Origin: Aquibaculum sediminis
GTDB lineage: Bacteria > Pseudomonadota > Alphaproteobacteria > Kiloniellales > DSM-21159
DNA: 64,000 nucleotides
Assembly (NCBI RefSeq): GCF_040712085.1
Contig: NZ_JBFCVK010000006.1
Location: forward strand, 62,001-126,000
Direction of reading: 5' to 3'
The position numbers and the translations under genes are program-made. Position 1 is the first letter of the stretch; each line of letters begins with the position of its first letter. This document shows positions 36,317 through 44,657 of the stretch, piece by piece. A model generated the notes under the pieces. It did not search any database. It worked only from the letters and a program-made list of their open reading frames with translations, and was not told the origin of the DNA.

Positions 36317-37294
36317 ATGAAGAGGATCGCACTCACGGCCGCAGCTACGGCCCTCGCCGCAGGCGCCTACGGCCTGCTCGGCGCCGGCGACGCGCAGGCG
36401 CAGCAGCAGTTCGTGACCATCGGCACCGGTGGCGTCACCGGCGTGTACTATCCGGCGGGCGGCGCCATCTGCCGCCTGGTCAACCAGGGTCGCGCCGAGC
36501 ATGGCATTCGCTGCTCGGCCGAGAGCACCGGCGGTTCCGTGTTCAACGTCAACACGATCCGCCAGGGTGAGCTCGACATGGGCATCGTCCAGTCGGACGT
36601 GCAGTATAACGCCATGCACGGCCTCGAGAACTTCGCCGATGCCGGCGAGGACGAGGAACTCCGCTCGCTCTTCTCCCTGCACCCCGAGCCGCTCACTGCG
36701 GTCGTGCGTGCCGACGCCGGCATCGAGAGCCTGGAAGACCTCAAGGGCAAGCGCGTCAACATCGGCAACCCGGGCTCGGGTCAGCGCGCGGCGGTCGAGA
36801 TCCTGATGGAGAAGCTCGGCTGGACCACGGACGACTTCGAACTAGCCTCCGAGTTGCCCTCGCGTGAGCAGTCTCAGGCCCTGTGCGACAATCGGGTCGA
36901 CGCCTTCCTCTTCACCGTCGGCCACCCCTCCGGCTCAATTGCCGAGCCGGTCGCCACCTGCGGCGCGCAGCTCCTCTCTCTTGAGGGTGACGAGGTCGAC
37001 GAACTGGTCGAGGACAACCCCTACTACTTCTCCGCGACCATTCCGGCGGGCACCTACAACAACGAGGAAGACATCCACACCTACGGCGTGGGCGCCACCT
37101 TCGTATCCTCCACCCGCACCTCGGCCGACGTGGTCTATGAGGTGGTGAAGGCGGTCTTCGAGAACTTCGACTCCTTCACGGAGCTGCACCCGGCCTTCGC
37201 CGTGCTGGAGAAGGAATCGATGATCTCCCAGGGTAACTCCGCCCCGATGCACGAGGGCGCGACCCGTTACTTCGAGGAAGCCGGTCTGCTCTGA
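36317..37294 (+). CDS. TAXI family TRAP transporter solute-binding protein
   Basis: The 325-residue periplasmic receptor has a signal peptide with likely cleavage after AQA at residue 28. The TAXI signature follows: VTIGTGGVTGVYYPAGGAIC, then STGGSVFNVNTIRQGELDMG, and HPEPLTAVVRADAGIESLED in the middle. TAXI proteins bind small carboxylates or amino acids and hand them to a fused membrane component. The ATG follows GGAAGGATGACGAG. It lies 305 bases after the BKACE gene and 100 bases before the permease, with a strong hairpin in between, which often keeps receptor mRNA more abundant than permease mRNA. Confidence 0.94.
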   Translation: MKRIALTAAATALAAGAYGLLGAGDAQAQQQFVTIGTGGVTGVYYPAGGAICRLVNQGRAEHGIRCSAESTGGSVFNVNTIRQGELDMGIVQSDVQYNAMHGLENFADAGEDEELRSLFSLHPEPLTAVVRADAGIESLEDLKGKRVNIGNPGSGQRAAVEILMEKLGWTTDDFELASELPSREQSQALCDNRVDAFLFTVGHPSGSIAEPVATCGAQLLSLEGDEVDELVEDNPYYFSATIPAGTYNNEEDIHTYGVGATFVSSTRTSADVVYEVVKAVFENFDSFTELHPAFAVLEKESMISQGNSAPMHEGATRYFEEAGLL

Positions 37295-37301
37295 TCGGAC
37301 G

Positions 37302-37332
37302 GCGGGACAGCGCCATCCGGGCGCTGTCCCGC
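37302..37332 (+). promoter_or_regulatory. Intercistronic stem-loop between TRAP receptor and permease
   Basis: A perfect 13-bp stem (37302-37314 with 37320-37332) has a 5-base loop, starting 7 bases after the TAXI stop. No T run follows, so it is more likely a 3' stabiliser or partial attenuator than a full terminator. Confidence 0.7.
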
Positions 37333-37394
37333 TCCTGCCTGCGGGCCACAAAACAAGAAAGATCACCTGGACGTTCTGAACGGGGGCAAGGCTC

Positions 37395-40169
37395 ATGAGC
37401 GAGCAGCGGCGCGGAGACGAGTCAGAGAGAAGCGCGGAAGATCTGGTCGCGACGGCCGATACCGGTGCCCGCTCCCCCACAGGCTTCCAGGCACGCCTGC
37501 TCTACGCCGTGGCGCTGTGCTGGTCGCTGTTCCAGCTCTGGTACGCTTCGCCGCTGCCCTTCATGCTGGGCTTCCTGATCTTCAACGACACCCACGCCCG
37601 GGCCATCCACCTGTCCTTTGCGCTCTTCCTGGCTTTCACGGCCTTCCCCGGGATCGTCGCCAGCGGCAAGCGCTTTCCCATCTTCGGCGTCATCTTCGCG
37701 CTCGGCGGCCTGGGGGCCGCCTATGCCGCCATGCAGCAGGCCCTGGCCGGCAACACCAATGGCCTGATGATCTTCGGCCTGTCCGCGGCCACGGCCTTCG
37801 TGGTCGCCTGGTCCGCCAGCCGCCCGACACCGCTCAATCGCATCCCCAAGCTCGACTGGCTGATGGCTTTCGGCGGGGCGGTCAGTGCCGGCTATCTTTT
37901 CGTATTCTATGAAGGGCTGGCGATGCGCCCCGGCGCCCCGATCCCGGCCGATCTCATGATCGCCGGCATGGGCATGGTGCTGCTGCTGGAAGCGACCCGG
38001 CGCGCCCTCGGCCCGGCGCTGACCATCATCGCCTCGATCTTCCTCTTCTACACCTTCGCCGGGCCCTACATGCCCGACCTGATCGCGCACCGCGGCGCCT
38101 CCTTCTCGCGCGTCATGTCGCAGCAGTGGTTGACCGCCGAGGGCGTCTTCGGCATCGCGCTGGGGGTTTCCACCTCCTTCGTGTTCCTCTTCGTGCTGTT
38201 CGGCTCGATGCTCGATCGTGCCGGCGCGGGCAACTACTTCATCCAGGTGGCCTTCGCCCTGCTCGGCCATCTGCGCGGCGGGCCGGCCAAGGCTGCCGTG
38301 GTGGCATCGGGCCTCACGGGTCTCATTTCCGGCTCCTCCATCGCCAACACCGTCACCACCGGCACCTTCACCATTCCCTTGATGAAGCGGGTCGGCTTCT
38401 CTTCGGAGAAGGCCGGTGCCGTGGAGGTGGCCAGTTCGGTCAACGGCCAGATCATGCCCCCGGTGATGGGCGCGGCCGCCTTCCTGATGGTGGAGTACGT
38501 CGGCATTCCCTACGTCGACGTCATCAAGCACGCCTTCCTGCCGGCGATCATTTCCTACATCGCCCTGCTTTACATCGTGCACCTGGAGGCGCTGAAGGCG
38601 AACATGCAGGGGATGGAGCGGCCCAATCCGAAGCCGATCTATCAGAGCCTGATCAACTTCGGCATCACGGTCAGCAGCATCATCATCCTGGCCGGGCTGG
38701 TCTATTACGGCATCGGCTGGACCCGGGATGTCTTCGGCGAAGCGGCCACCTGGTTCGTCGGCATGGGTGTCGTGGTCGCCTACGTCGGCCTGGTATGGTA
38801 CGCCGCCCGGGTTCCCGCGCTGAAGCTGGACGATCCCGACGCCCCGGTGCTGCATCTCCCCGAGGTGGCGCCTACGGTCAAGAGCGGCCTCTACTACATC
38901 CTGCCGGTGGTCATTCTCATCTGGTGCCTGATCGTCGAGCGGCTGTCGCCGGGGCTCTCGGCCTTCTACGCCGTGGTCTTCATGATCTTCATCATGCTGA
39001 CCCAGCGGCCGCTGCTGACCCTCTTCCGCAAGCATGAAAGCAACCTCGGCGCGGCGCTGGTGCAGGGTTTTCGCGACCTCATCGACGGGCTGGTCACCGG
39101 CGCCCGCAACATGGTCGGCATCGGCGTGGCCACGGCGGCGGCGGGCATCATCGTGGGCGTGGTGGCCCAGACGGGCGTGGGGCAAGTGCTCACCCAGGTG
39201 ATTGAGCAGGTCTCCGGCGGCAATCTCATCTTGATCCTGGTGCTCACCGCCATGCTCAGTCTGGTGCTCGGCCTGGGCCTGCCGACGACGGCCAACTACA
39301 TCATCGTCGCCTCGCTGATGGCGCCGGTGATCGCCGAGTTGGGTTCCCAGCAGGGGCTGGTGGTCCCGCTGATCGCCGTTCACCTCTTCGTCTTCTACTT
39401 CGGCATCATGGCCGATGTGACACCTCCGGTGGGCCTGGCCTCCTTCGCCGCTGCCGCGATCTCGCGCGGCGACCCCCTGCAAACTGGCGTGCAGGCCTTC
39501 CACTACTCCCTGCGCACCGTCGCCCTGCCCTTCATCTTCATTTTCAACTATCAGCTTCTGCTGATCGGCATCGAAGGGCCGTTCCAGCTCGCGCTCATTG
39601 TGATCAGCGCACTCGCCGCCATGCTGGTCTTTGCGGCGGCCACGCAGGGGTTCTTCTACACCCGCAGCCGCATCTACGAGAGCATCGCCCTGCTGCTGGT
39701 CGCTTTCACCCTCTTCCGGCCCGGATTCTGGATGGACATGATCGAGCCGGACTATGTGGCACGACCAGCCAGCGAGATCTTCGAGATCGTGGAGGAGATC
39801 CCCAACAACGGCTTCGTGAGATTGCGCGTGGCCGGTTACAATCCTGCGAGCTTCGACGATATCGAAAAGACGGTGATGCTGAACGTCGGCCCCAGGGCCG
39901 ACGCACAGCAGCGCCTGATGCATGCCGGCCTGATGGTGGCGCCGATGGGCGATGCCGTGTCGATCACCCAGGTGATCGAGCGTGGCGATGCCGGGCGCTA
40001 CGGCGTCGGCATGGGTTGGGACATCAATCAGGTTCTGGTGCCCAACCCCGACCGGCCGCCGAAGGAGCTCATGTTCATTCCCGCCTTGCTGCTGCTGGGT
40101 CTGGTCTATCTGCTGCAGAAACGTCGGGCCGGCACGACCAGCGGCTCCAGCCGCCGCGCCGAGGCCTGA
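37395..40169 (+). CDS. TRAP transporter fused permease (4TM/12TM) with C-terminal DUF3394 region
   Basis: This 924-residue inner-membrane protein combines the small and large TRAP membrane subunits, as is normal for TAXI systems. The N-terminal helices (about residues 30-180) are followed by the large DctM-like domain with GSSIANTVTTGTFTIPLMKR, VEVASSVNGQIMPPVMGAAA and the second-half VLGLGLPTTANYIIVASLMA. Near residue 780 the membrane part gives way to a soluble segment (NNGFVRLRVAGYN, VMLNVGPRADAQQRLMHAGL) and a last helix, the DUF3394 arrangement. Transport is powered by the sodium or proton gradient, with the TAXI protein as receptor. The universal stress protein gene follows 18 bases later. 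Confidence 0.94.
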   Translation: MSEQRRGDESERSAEDLVATADTGARSPTGFQARLLYAVALCWSLFQLWYASPLPFMLGFLIFNDTHARAIHLSFALFLAFTAFPGIVASGKRFPIFGVIFALGGLGAAYAAMQQALAGNTNGLMIFGLSAATAFVVAWSASRPTPLNRIPKLDWLMAFGGAVSAGYLFVFYEGLAMRPGAPIPADLMIAGMGMVLLLEATRRALGPALTIIASIFLFYTFAGPYMPDLIAHRGASFSRVMSQQWLTAEGVFGIALGVSTSFVFLFVLFGSMLDRAGAGNYFIQVAFALLGHLRGGPAKAAVVASGLTGLISGSSIANTVTTGTFTIPLMKRVGFSSEKAGAVEVASSVNGQIMPPVMGAAAFLMVEYVGIPYVDVIKHAFLPAIISYIALLYIVHLEALKANMQGMERPNPKPIYQSLINFGITVSSIIILAGLVYYGIGWTRDVFGEAATWFVGMGVVVAYVGLVWYAARVPALKLDDPDAPVLHLPEVAPTVKSGLYYILPVVILIWCLIVERLSPGLSAFYAVVFMIFIMLTQRPLLTLFRKHESNLGAALVQGFRDLIDGLVTGARNMVGIGVATAAAGIIVGVVAQTGVGQVLTQVIEQVSGGNLILILVLTAMLSLVLGLGLPTTANYIIVASLMAPVIAELGSQQGLVVPLIAVHLFVFYFGIMADVTPPVGLASFAAAAISRGDPLQTGVQAFHYSLRTVALPFIFIFNYQLLLIGIEGPFQLALIVISALAAMLVFAAATQGFFYTRSRIYESIALLLVAFTLFRPGFWMDMIEPDYVARPASEIFEIVEEIPNNGFVRLRVAGYNPASFDDIEKTVMLNVGPRADAQQRLMHAGLMVAPMGDAVSITQVIERGDAGRYGVGMGWDINQVLVPNPDRPPKELMFIPALLLLGLVYLLQKRRAGTTSGSSRRAEA

Positions 40170-40187
40170 GCTTCAAGGGAGGGTGCC

Positions 40188-40616
40188 ATGTATCGTGACA
40201 TACTGCTGGCTGTCGATCTCTCGAACCCGGAGACCCAGGAGAAGGCCGTGGCCACCGCCATCTCCTGTGCACGCTCTTTCGGCGCAAGGTTGCACGTGAT
40301 CTCGGTCGTGCCGGACTTCGGCATGTCCATGGTGGCCGGTTTCTTCCCCAAGAACTACGAGCGCGACGCTTTGGCCCAGGCCAACAGCGCTTTGCACGCC
40401 TATGTCTCGGAGAAGATCCCCGACGATATCTCCGTGCAGCACATCGTCGGCCACGGGACCATCTACCGCGAGATCCTGCACTACGCGGGCCAGACCGGAT
40501 GCGACCTCATCGTGATGGCCTCGCACCGCCCGGAACTGGAGGACTATCTCCTGGGCCCCAACGCCGCCCGCGTGGTGCGCCACGCCAAAGCCTCGGTGAT
40601 CGTGGTGCGGGATTAA
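40188..40616 (+). CDS. Universal stress protein associated with the TRAP transporter
   Basis: The 142-residue UspA-fold protein starts YRDILLAVDLSNPE. It ends with MASHRPELEDYLLGPNAARV then VRHAKASVIVVRD, the ATP-site region where GPN replaces the more usual G-S/T. USP genes are commonly last in TRAP operons; TeaD of the Halomonas ectoine transporter is the known example, where it modulates uptake. The ribosome site AGGGAGGGTG is strong. It closes the catabolic module 132 bases before tRNA-Pro. Confidence 0.92.
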   Translation: MYRDILLAVDLSNPETQEKAVATAISCARSFGARLHVISVVPDFGMSMVAGFFPKNYERDALAQANSALHAYVSEKIPDDISVQHIVGHGTIYREILHYAGQTGCDLIVMASHRPELEDYLLGPNAARVVRHAKASVIVVRD

Positions 40617-40678
40617 GGCTGACCGACCCCAGGCACAGGCGGCTCGGAAATCAATCGTTCGGTGGCTGCGCTTCATCG

Positions 40679-40707
40679 TTGCAAGCCCCCCTGGGAGGGG
40701 CTATACA
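40679..40707 (+). promoter_or_regulatory. Promoter for tRNA-Pro
   Basis: TTGCAA (40679-40684) and TATACA (40702-40707) have a 17-base spacer, with the tRNA starting 42 bases after the -10. The spacer contains AGCCCC and GGGGCT facing each other. This is among the better sigma70 matches in the window. Confidence 0.7.
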
Positions 40708-40748
40708 GCCGCCCGGATCGCACGCATCAGCGGCGCGCTCCGCTTTGC

Positions 40749-40825
40749 CGGGGAGTAGCTCAGCCTGGTAGAGCACTACGTTCGGGACGTAGGGGCCGGA
40801 GGTTCGAATCCTCTCTCCCCGACCA
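40749..40825 (+). tRNA. tRNA-Pro(CGG)
   Basis: The 77-base cloverleaf has acceptor stem CGGGGAG/CTCCCCG and a D arm from GCTCAGCCTGGTAGAGC. The anticodon arm is CTACG-TTCGGGA-CGTAG, with anticodon CGG reading CCG codons. The T arm is GGAGG-TTCGAAT-CCTCT, and a genomic CCA is encoded after discriminator A. The first base C is usual for bacterial tRNA-Pro. Confidence 0.97.
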
Positions 40826-40841
40826 ACCGGCAAAGCCACAG

Positions 40842-40873
40842 AACGCCCGCCTGAAATGGCGGGCGTTTTGCTT
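40842..40873 (+). terminator. Intrinsic terminator after tRNA-Pro
   Basis: The 10-bp stem AACGCCCGCC (40842-40851) with GGCGGGCGTT (40858-40867) has a 6-base loop and is followed by TTGCTTT. It lies 16 bases after the tRNA. Confidence 0.85.
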
Positions 40874-40903
40874 TCCGCCTGTGTGAAACCGGCACCACCG
40901 GAG

Positions 40904-41434
40904 TCAGGCGGCCTCCTGCCAGGAAAGCGCGTTTTCGCGCACTTCCAGATCGGCTGCGAGCGCGCGGATCGTGCGGCGGAAAGGCCAGTTCATGTCGTGA
41001 GCCTGGCCGCTATCGACACCGAACTCGCGCATCCAGCGGCTGGTGTCGGCCAGGAGCCGGCGTTTGTGCTGCATGCGCCAGCGCTGCAGGCTCCAGCTGC
41101 GCTGGGCCGCAAGCCCGGGATGCACTGCCATGAAGATCCAGGCCTGGGCGGCCGCTCCATTGGTTGTACGCACCCTGCGCTGCTGCGGCAGGTAGAGATC
41201 GCCCTCGAAGTGGGCCATGCGGTAGAGCGCGCGAGCGTCCAAGCCAGAGACCAACAGCCCGTCTACCCGGCTGCGCGCATCGGAGACCAGAACCGGGTAG
41301 GTGCCATGCCGGGCGCGGACCCGGCGATAGCCGCGCAGGCGCGCCGACTGCAGCTCCAGCGACTCGGCGATGTGCGGCATGACCGCCGCGCGCACTTCGG
41401 GATCGAGAAGGGTCCCGTAGAAAAAGAACTGCAT
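40904..41434 (-). CDS. Gamma-glutamylcyclotransferase family protein
   Basis: This 176-residue protein has the GGCT-like opening QFFFYGTLLDPEVRAAVM, the FYGTLL loop that binds the gamma-glutamyl group. RLRGYRRVRARHGTYPVLV and AHFEGDLYLPQQRRV follow, the latter containing a candidate catalytic glutamate. Family members release 5-oxoproline from gamma-glutamyl amines or peptides, but many bacterial homologues are uncharacterised. The C-terminal third is arginine and tryptophan rich and not recognisable. It stands alone on the minus strand between tRNA-Pro and the phosphomannomutase. Confidence 0.8.
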   Translation of the reverse strand: MQFFFYGTLLDPEVRAAVMPHIAESLELQSARLRGYRRVRARHGTYPVLVSDARSRVDGLLVSGLDARALYRMAHFEGDLYLPQQRRVRTTNGAAAQAWIFMAVHPGLAAQRSWSLQRWRMQHKRRLLADTSRWMREFGVDSGQAHDMNWPFRRTIRALAADLEVRENALSWQEAA

Positions 41435-41528
41435 CGGCCCAGCCCCAGATTTGCAAAGGGCCGATGCCTAGCGAATCCCGTGACGCGGCGCAATGGCCTG
41501 GGTCGGGATTCGACGCCGATATCGAGGG

Positions 41529-42908
41529 TCAGTTTTCCTGCGCCTCGATGCCACTGGCGGCAAGCTGCTCGTTGAGGGTCCGGCGCAGCCGCTCCAGGGC
41601 CGCTTCGTCCTGGGCTTCACAGCGTGCCACCAGCACATCCTGCGTGTTGGAGGCCCGCAGCAGCCACCAGCCGCTGCCATCGCGCACCCGCACGCCATCG
41701 GTGGCGTCCACCTCCGCACCGGCCTCCTGCAGGCGCGCACGCACCTCCTCGATCACCGGCTTCTTGCGCTCCTCGGGACAGGGAAAGCGCAGCTCCGGCG
41801 TGTTCATCACCTGCGGCAGGCTGTCCCGGAATTCGGCCAAAGACTTGCCCCAGCTGCCCAGGGCGTTGATCAGGCGCACCGCGGCGTAGAGGCCGTCATC
41901 ATGGCCATAGAAGTGGTCGGCGAAGAAGAGGTGGGCGCTCATCTCCCCGGCAAAGGGCGAGTCGACCTCCTGCATCTTGGCCTTGATCAGGGAATGCCCC
42001 GTCTTCCACATCAGGGGCGTCCCGCCCAGCGCGGCGATGCCGTCGAAGAGGATTTGGCTCGCCTTGACGTCGGCGATGATGGTGGCGCCGGGGCGTTCCT
42101 TGAGCACATCGCGCGCCAGCAGCAGCATCATCTGGTCGCCCCAGAGCGGTCGCCCCTGCCCGTCCAGCGCACCGATGCGGTCACCGTCGCCGTCGAAAGC
42201 GATGCCCAGATCGCAGCCCTCGCGCAGCACCGTCTCCTTGAGGGTTTCGAGGTAGCGCGGCACCGTCGGGTCGGGATGGTGGTTGGGGAAAGTGCCGTCC
42301 ACATCATCGAACAGCAGGATATGCTCGCCCGGCAAGCGCTCGGTCAGGCGGCGCATGGCCGGACCGGCAGCACCGTTGCCGGCGTCCCAGGCGATCTTCA
42401 GGTTCTCCGGCCCATCGAAGTCCTGCACCAGACGATCCACATAGGCCTCGAAGATGTCGTGGTTCTCAGCTTCGGCCGAACCGCTTTCATAGTCGCCGGC
42501 CGCTGCCATCCGCCCCAGGGCCTGGATATCCTCCCCGAAGACCGCCTTCTTGCCCAAAACCAGCTTGAAGCCGTTGTACTCTGGCGGATTGTGCGAGCCG
42601 GTGATCATGATGCCGCCGTCGGCATTCAGATGATGCACCGCGAAATAAAGCTGCGGCGTCGGCCCAAGCCCGACCCTGAGGGCGGTCACGCCGGCAGCCG
42701 ACAGACCCTCGACCACCGCCGCTTCCATGTCCGGCGAGGACAGGCGACCGTCATAGCAGACGGCGACGCGCGACCCGCCACGCCGTCGAACGGTGGTTCC
42801 CACGGCGCGGCCCAAGGCCCGGGCGTCGGCTTCGTGCAGGGTCGTTCCAACCACCCCGCGCACATCGTACTCGCGCAGCAGGGTCGGGTCGAAGGTATGG
42901 GCTGTCAT
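41529..42908 (-). CDS. Phosphomannomutase/phosphoglucomutase
   Basis: The 459-residue alpha-D-phosphohexomutase has LLREYDVRGVVG at the start, the catalytic serine loop MITGSHNPPEYNG near residue 98, and the metal loop IAFDGDGDRIG near residue 237. The sugar-specificity region is FAGEMSAHLFF, where GEMS points to mannose and glucose phosphates. The phosphate loop is LRASNTQDVLVARCE. The ATG at 42906-42908 has GGAGG eight bases upstream, so the 40 extra upstream codons are rejected. It lies 17 bases after galU and probably supplies hexose-1-phosphates for surface polysaccharides. Confidence 0.93.
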   Translation of the reverse strand: MTAHTFDPTLLREYDVRGVVGTTLHEADARALGRAVGTTVRRRGGSRVAVCYDGRLSSPDMEAAVVEGLSAAGVTALRVGLGPTPQLYFAVHHLNADGGIMITGSHNPPEYNGFKLVLGKKAVFGEDIQALGRMAAAGDYESGSAEAENHDIFEAYVDRLVQDFDGPENLKIAWDAGNGAAGPAMRRLTERLPGEHILLFDDVDGTFPNHHPDPTVPRYLETLKETVLREGCDLGIAFDGDGDRIGALDGQGRPLWGDQMMLLLARDVLKERPGATIIADVKASQILFDGIAALGGTPLMWKTGHSLIKAKMQEVDSPFAGEMSAHLFFADHFYGHDDGLYAAVRLINALGSWGKSLAEFRDSLPQVMNTPELRFPCPEERKKPVIEEVRARLQEAGAEVDATDGVRVRDGSGWWLLRASNTQDVLVARCEAQDEAALERLRRTLNEQLAASGIEAQEN

Positions 42909-42925
42909 CGTGGAGCCTCCTCGAA

Positions 42926-43795
42926 TCACGCGTAGGTTTTCAGAATACCCTGCATCGCTTCGCGCAGATCGTCGCGTGCGAGTGCATAGGCCACGTTGGC
43001 TTCGAGGAAGCCTTCCTTGCTGCCGCAATCGAAGCGGGTGCCCTCGAACCGCAGTCCATGGAAGGGCACATCGGTGATCGTGCGAGCCATGGCATCGGTG
43101 AGTTGGATCTCGCCGCCCGCCCCCGTCTCCTTGCGGTCCAGCGCGCGCAGCACCTGTGGGTCCAGGATGTAGCGGCCGATGATGGACAGGGTCGAGGGCG
43201 CTTGTGTCGGGTCCGGCTTTTCCACCAGTCCCTTGGCCTTGGCCACCCGACCGTCGTCCTCCACGACATCGAGGATGCCGTAACGTTTGGTGTGCTCGCG
43301 GGGTACGTCCATGACGGCGACAACATTGCCGCCCACGCTGCCATGCACCTCCACCATCTGCGCCAGGCAGGGGGTCTGGGCCAACACCAGATCATCGGGC
43401 AGCAGGACCGCGAAGGGCTCGTCCCCGATGAGATGCCGTGCGCACCAGACCGCGTGCCCCAGGCCCAGGGGCTGCTGCTGGCGGACGTAGGCGATCTGCC
43501 CGGCCTCGAACACGGTATCGGAAAGGCTCGCCAGCGCGTCCTGCTTGCCGCGCTGCTCCAGCGTGGCTTCCAACTCGAAGGCGTGGTCGAAATGGTCCTC
43601 CATCGCGCTCTTGCCGCGGCCGGTGACCAGGATGAACTCCTCGATCCCGGCGGCCTTGGCCTCTTCCAGTGCGTACTGGATCAGAGGCTTGTCGACGACC
43701 GGCAGCATCTCCTTCGGCATCGACTTGGTGGCCGGGAGAAACCTCGTGCCCAGCCCCGCTACGGGAAAGACTGCCTTCCGGATGGCTTTGCTCAT
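42926..43795 (-). CDS. galU: UTP-glucose-1-phosphate uridylyltransferase GalU
   Basis: This 289-residue nucleotidyltransferase makes UDP-glucose for polysaccharide and LPS synthesis. The signature AGLGTRFLPATKSMPKEMLP, with PVVDKPLIQYALEEA directly after it, is at residues 11-45. FAVLLPDDLVL, GLVEKPDPTQAPSTLSIIGR and RFDCGSKEGFLEANVAYAL are the remaining family blocks. The ATG at 43793-43795 has AGGGAA upstream; 13 further codons in frame are unlikely. It and the phosphomannomutase form a two-gene unit consistent with glucose-1-phosphate channelling. Confidence 0.96.
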   Translation of the reverse strand: MSKAIRKAVFPVAGLGTRFLPATKSMPKEMLPVVDKPLIQYALEEAKAAGIEEFILVTGRGKSAMEDHFDHAFELEATLEQRGKQDALASLSDTVFEAGQIAYVRQQQPLGLGHAVWCARHLIGDEPFAVLLPDDLVLAQTPCLAQMVEVHGSVGGNVVAVMDVPREHTKRYGILDVVEDDGRVAKAKGLVEKPDPTQAPSTLSIIGRYILDPQVLRALDRKETGAGGEIQLTDAMARTITDVPFHGLRFEGTRFDCGSKEGFLEANVAYALARDDLREAMQGILKTYA

Positions 43796-43913
43796 GTTCG
43801 TTCCCTGTTCACTTTGACCCGAATTAGCCGGCATTCGATCTATCTATAGGCGCCAGCGGCGAGCGCAGCAACCAAGGCCTCTGCGCGGCCGCGAAAGGTT
43901 TCAGGCCGCCGCA

Positions 43914-44639
43914 TCATCGACCCAGAAGCACCTGCTTGGCCTGGTTGATCTTGGCGGCCAGATAGTCGCTGCCGCCGAGATCGGGATGAAGCTGCTGCAT
44001 CAAGCGTCGGTGCGCCGCCTTGATCGCAGCTTCGTCGGCGTCCGGTCCAATGCCCAGTACGGCGCGCGCCTCATCCGCGCTCATTGCGCCGCCCATCGCA
44101 GCCCCGGAACCGCGGCTTCTCTGGTCGCCCGTCGTCTCTTCATCCCCTGAGCCGCGCCAGTCCGCGCCCTGGGTGCGGTCCAGATAGGCTTCCAGCACCG
44201 ATGCCGACTCCTCGTCCTCGGCACGGCAATCGCGCAGCAGTGCCATGAGTTCCGCCGCCGTCAGTTCAGACAGGTGACGCCCGCGGAAGGGGCCTTCGAG
44301 CACCGTTCCCTCCATGTCGCCGCTGTCGTGATCGAGGCGCATGCGCAGAAAGCGGGTGACGATCTCCGAGACCTGCCCACTGTCACTGCCGGACGGCGGG
44401 CTCCAGCTGCGCAAGCGTCCGAATGCCTGGGCCAGGAGCGGCAGCAGGAGTGGCAGTGCCACAGCGAGAAGCTGGCGTGCTGCACCAAAGACGACCAGCA
44501 GCAGCAGAGCGCCACCGGCCACAGCGGCTACCCAGCGCAGCGCCCGCAGGACCTCTCCCGGCTGCGCATTGGCAAACCAGCGCAGTCCGCCAACCACGAC
44601 CACAAGCAGCGCAAGGCCAACCAGAAGCCAGGGGAGCAT
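43914..44639 (-). CDS. Membrane-anchored J-domain protein
   Basis: The 241-residue protein has two or three N-terminal transmembrane helices (WLLVGLALLVVVVGGL, WVAAVAGGALLLLVVFGAA, LLAVALPLLLPLLAQAF). A cytoplasmic segment follows with LRMRLDHDSGDMEGTVLEG. A C-terminal J-like domain has MSADEARAVLGI then HRRLMQQLHPDLGGSDYLAAK; the HPD tripeptide needed to stimulate Hsp70 is intact. The layout resembles mitochondrial Pam18/Tim14, whose bacterial relatives are known in alphaproteobacteria. It follows the vWA-like gene by 18 bases. A DnaK-recruiting role at the membrane is inference. Confidence 0.82.
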   Translation of the reverse strand: MLPWLLVGLALLVVVVGGLRWFANAQPGEVLRALRWVAAVAGGALLLLVVFGAARQLLAVALPLLLPLLAQAFGRLRSWSPPSGSDSGQVSEIVTRFLRMRLDHDSGDMEGTVLEGPFRGRHLSELTAAELMALLRDCRAEDEESASVLEAYLDRTQGADWRGSGDEETTGDQRSRGSGAAMGGAMSADEARAVLGIGPDADEAAIKAAHRRLMQQLHPDLGGSDYLAAKINQAKQVLLGR

Positions 44640-44657
44640 CGGCGCGCGGTCCCTGTG

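Noticed and set aside
37422..39923. 833-codon open frame on the minus strand
   Set aside because: It is exactly antisense to the TRAP permease, is His/Asp/Gly-rich with no recognisable domain, and is the usual product of third-position GC bias.
40662..40886. 74-codon frame on plus and a 62-codon frame on minus
   Set aside because: Both overlap tRNA-Pro and its terminator, so they are not coding.
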